This document shows positions 21,978 through 23,620 of a stretch of 23,620 nucleotides of DNA, one piece after another; position 1 is the first letter of the stretch, and each line of letters begins with the position of its first letter. Origin of the DNA: an uncultured Clostridium sp. (GTDB lineage: Bacteria; Bacillota; Clostridia; TANB77; CAG-508); assembly GCA_900556975.1 (NCBI GenBank), contig USQZ01000027.1, positions 1 through 23,620 on the forward strand, given 5' to 3'. Under the pieces are notes generated by a model. It was not told the origin of the DNA. It saw only the letters and a program-made list of their open reading frames with translations, and did not search any database. Both the position numbers and the translations under genes were made by a program.

Positions 21978-23192
21978 ATGAATGAAGAAGACAAGAAGTA
22001 TAATGTAAGAGTTAAAGTTATCGTGGCTGTAATGATTACGTTTATAATTACATTATGTGGGACAGTAGTAGTGTATGATAAATACTTATCATACAAGGGA
22101 TTAATTATAAAAGATTATGAATCATCTGGTGATATAGCTAATGATATTAATCTTTTAAAAACAGTAATTGAGAAAAAGTACAAAGGTGAAATTGATGATA
22201 GCAAATTAGAGCAAGCTGCATTAAAAGGATATATAGAAGGATTAGGAGACGAGTATACAGAGTTTTTAACACAAGATGAATGGGATGATTTAGATTCTTC
22301 TTTATCTGATTTTGTGGGAATTGGCGTGTATATGTCTCAATTAAAAAATTCAAGTGATGCTGTAATTATTGGAGTAATTGATGATGATACACCTGCAGGA
22401 AAGGCTGGAATTCAAGCTGGAGATATAATAAAAGAAGTTGATGGTGAAGATGTTTCTGGAAAAGGAACGGAATATGTTTCTTCAAAAGTTAAAGGTAAAG
22501 AAGGAACGAAAGTTAGTATGAAAGTTTTACGTGGCGATCAAGAAATTGAATTTACAATGACACGTGAACAAGTTAAAGTTTATAAAATTAAGCACGAGAT
22601 GCTAGAAAATAATATTGGATATATTGATTTTGATTCATTTACAGATACAAGTGCTGATGAATTTAAGGAAGCATATAATGATTTAAAAAATAATGGTGCA
22701 ACATCTTTAATAGTCGATTTGAGAAATAATACAGGTGGATATGTGAAATCTGCTTTAGAGATTGCTGATTTATTTGTTGACTCAGGAAAAACTTTATTAA
22801 TAACAGAAGATAAAGATGGAAATAAAACTGTTCAAAAATCATCAAATGGAAAAACAATTGATATGCCAGTTGTTGTATTAGTAAATGAATATACGGCTAG
22901 TGCATCTGAAATTTTAACTGGAATTTTTAAAGATTATGGAATTGCTAAAGTTGTAGGAACTAAAACATATGGAAAAGGTGTTATTCAAGAGGTATATCCT
23001 GATGTATTAGGTACTGAGATTGGTGGCGCTTTAAAAGTTACTGTTTCAGAATATTTTACTCCAAATGAAAATAAAATTAACAAAATTGGAATAACTCCTG
23101 ATGTAGAAATTGAATTAAATGAAGATGATTCAGTGAAGATAACTAAAGAGAATGATGCTCAGTTACAAAAAGCAATTGAATTATTAAAATAA
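21978..23192 (+). CDS. C-terminal processing serine protease, S41 family (CtpA/CtpB type)
   Basis: 404 residues. An N-terminal membrane anchor (VKVIVAVMITFIITLCGTVVVY, about 12-33) places the rest outside the cytoplasmic membrane. After a helical segment with LGDEYTEFLT (about 90-99), a PDZ domain covers about 105-195 (GIGVYMS...PAGKAGIQAGDIIKEVDG). The S41 core has YIDFDSF and IVDLRNNTGGYV. The catalytic dyad is Ser308 in NEYTASASE and Lys333 in TYGKGVIQ, 25 residues apart as in CtpB and Prc. The start ATG follows GGAGGT by 11 bases. Its position after ftsEX and M23 genes is a common Firmicute order; CtpA-type proteases trim or remove cell-wall enzymes and signalling proteins. Which substrate it cuts here is inferred only. 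Confidence 0.93.
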   Translation: MNEEDKKYNVRVKVIVAVMITFIITLCGTVVVYDKYLSYKGLIIKDYESSGDIANDINLLKTVIEKKYKGEIDDSKLEQAALKGYIEGLGDEYTEFLTQDEWDDLDSSLSDFVGIGVYMSQLKNSSDAVIIGVIDDDTPAGKAGIQAGDIIKEVDGEDVSGKGTEYVSSKVKGKEGTKVSMKVLRGDQEIEFTMTREQVKVYKIKHEMLENNIGYIDFDSFTDTSADEFKEAYNDLKNNGATSLIVDLRNNTGGYVKSALEIADLFVDSGKTLLITEDKDGNKTVQKSSNGKTIDMPVVVLVNEYTASASEILTGIFKDYGIAKVVGTKTYGKGVIQEVYPDVLGTEIGGALKVTVSEYFTPNENKINKIGITPDVEIELNEDDSVKITKENDAQLQKAIELLK

Positions 23193-23199
23193 TATGATG

Positions 23200-23236
23200 T
23201 GGATATTAACAATTAAAATGTTAGTATCCATTTTTT
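23200..23236 (+). terminator. Terminator of ctpA
   Basis: TGGATATTAAC (23200-23210) pairs with GTTAGTATCCA (23220-23230), 11 pairs with one G-U, followed by TTTTTT. From here to the tRNA promoter at 23425 I see only AT-rich sequence with no further feature. Confidence 0.8.
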
Positions 23237-23424
23237 GGGGAAGTGGAAGATTTTTAAGTGTTATGTTATATAAAGATGACAATTTTATTAGAATTTTTAT
23301 ATGAATTTGATAAAATAATTTATTTTTTAATGTAAAAAATAAAAAAATGTAGCTTTTCTAATACTTGAAAATAGGCACTTTTAGAATTGAGAATAAAAAA
23401 ATCAAAAAAAGTTTCAAAAAAATG

Positions 23425-23453
23425 TTGACAAGAGAAACAAAATCTAGTATACT
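23425..23453 (+). promoter_or_regulatory. Promoter of the tRNA-Val/tRNA-Asp unit
   Basis: TTGACA (23425-23430), exactly 17 bases, TATACT (23448-23453), 32 bases before the tRNA-Val 5' end. A strong stable-RNA promoter. Confidence 0.85.
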
Positions 23454-23485
23454 AGGTCTTGTCAGCGAGATACTGATAAAGAAAT

Positions 23486-23561
23486 GGTCGCTTAGCTCAG
23501 CTGGGAGAGCATCTGCCTTACAAGCAGGAGGTCATAGGTTCGAACCCTATAGCGACCACCA
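23486..23561 (+). tRNA. tRNA-Val(UAC)
   Basis: 76 bases with encoded CCA. The acceptor stem is GGTCGCT/AGCGACC, the anticodon loop CTTACAA gives UAC between stem TCTGC/GCAGG, and the T arm is ATAGG-TTCGAAC-CCTAT. All stems are sound. First of a tRNA cluster. Confidence 0.96.
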
Positions 23562-23567
23562 TTTTAT

Positions 23568-23620
23568 GGCCCGGTAGTTCAGTTGGTTAGAACGCTAGCC
23601 TGTCACGCTAGAGGTCGACG
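23568..23620 (+). tRNA. tRNA-Asp(GUC), cut by the window end
   Basis: It begins GGCCCGGTAGTTCAGTTGG, six bases after tRNA-Val. The anticodon stem CTAGC/GCTAG with loop CTGTCAC gives GUC. The T arm and acceptor 3' side lie beyond the window. The short gap shows it is processed from the same transcript as tRNA-Val. Confidence 0.93.

Overview
The window is AT-rich DNA from a low-GC Gram-positive bacterium, most likely an uncultured or gut-type member of the Clostridia. The signs are strong AGGAGG ribosome binding sites, sigma-A type promoters with 17-base spacers, U-tailed intrinsic terminators, several TTG/GTG starts, and the order ftsE-ftsX-M23 peptidase-ctpA. The taxonomic placement is an inference from content, not from a marker gene.

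Layout. Bases 1-3320 are a leftward accessory block. It holds two paralogous helical-repeat proteins of unknown function (100-1440 and 1551-2564) and an unrelated 133-residue protein (2804-3205). Each of the three genes has an upstream RNA leader with the same logic: segments A, B, C and D can pair A:B plus C:D (D is the ribosome binding site, hidden) or B:C (D free). The pairing is kept although the bases differ between leaders, and this is the most unusual signal in the window. Bases 3419-4261 encode an orphan LCM/TcmP-like methyltransferase. Bases 4262-4860 have no long gene but hold a candidate small RNA (promoter and terminator, 4389-4501) facing a 35-residue open reading frame with a near-perfect Shine-Dalgarno (4561-4668, minus). 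Two tRNA-Gly(UCC) genes follow, one canonical and one with a damaged anticodon stem, with a 60-residue gene between them. Next is a cytoplasmic GH13 alpha-glucan hydrolase (5653-7551, minus).

From 7778 to 23192 all genes run rightward and most are housekeeping genes. tsaE-tsaB-rimI make the tRNA t6A machinery and an N-acetyltransferase. A LonB/AAA_32-type protease stands alone. A six-gene operon (12209-17369) carries split transketolase subunits, an HD phosphohydrolase, a TPR protein, a small SH3-like protein and a fusion of ADP-ribosylglycohydrolase with a macro domain. ftsE-ftsX plus two paralogous coiled-coil M23 (LytM) proteins form a division/cell-wall hydrolysis operon, followed by a CtpA-type S41 protease. 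The window ends in tRNA-Val(UAC) and the start of tRNA-Asp(GUC).

Between operons lie structured repeats. A ~150-base element occurs twice (11965-12115, upstream of the transketolase genes; 21800-21950, upstream of ctpA), each ending in a terminator-like hairpin. A different inverted-repeat element with perfect 18-base termini lies upstream of ftsE (17480-17601). No CRISPR array, transposase, integrase or phage gene was seen.
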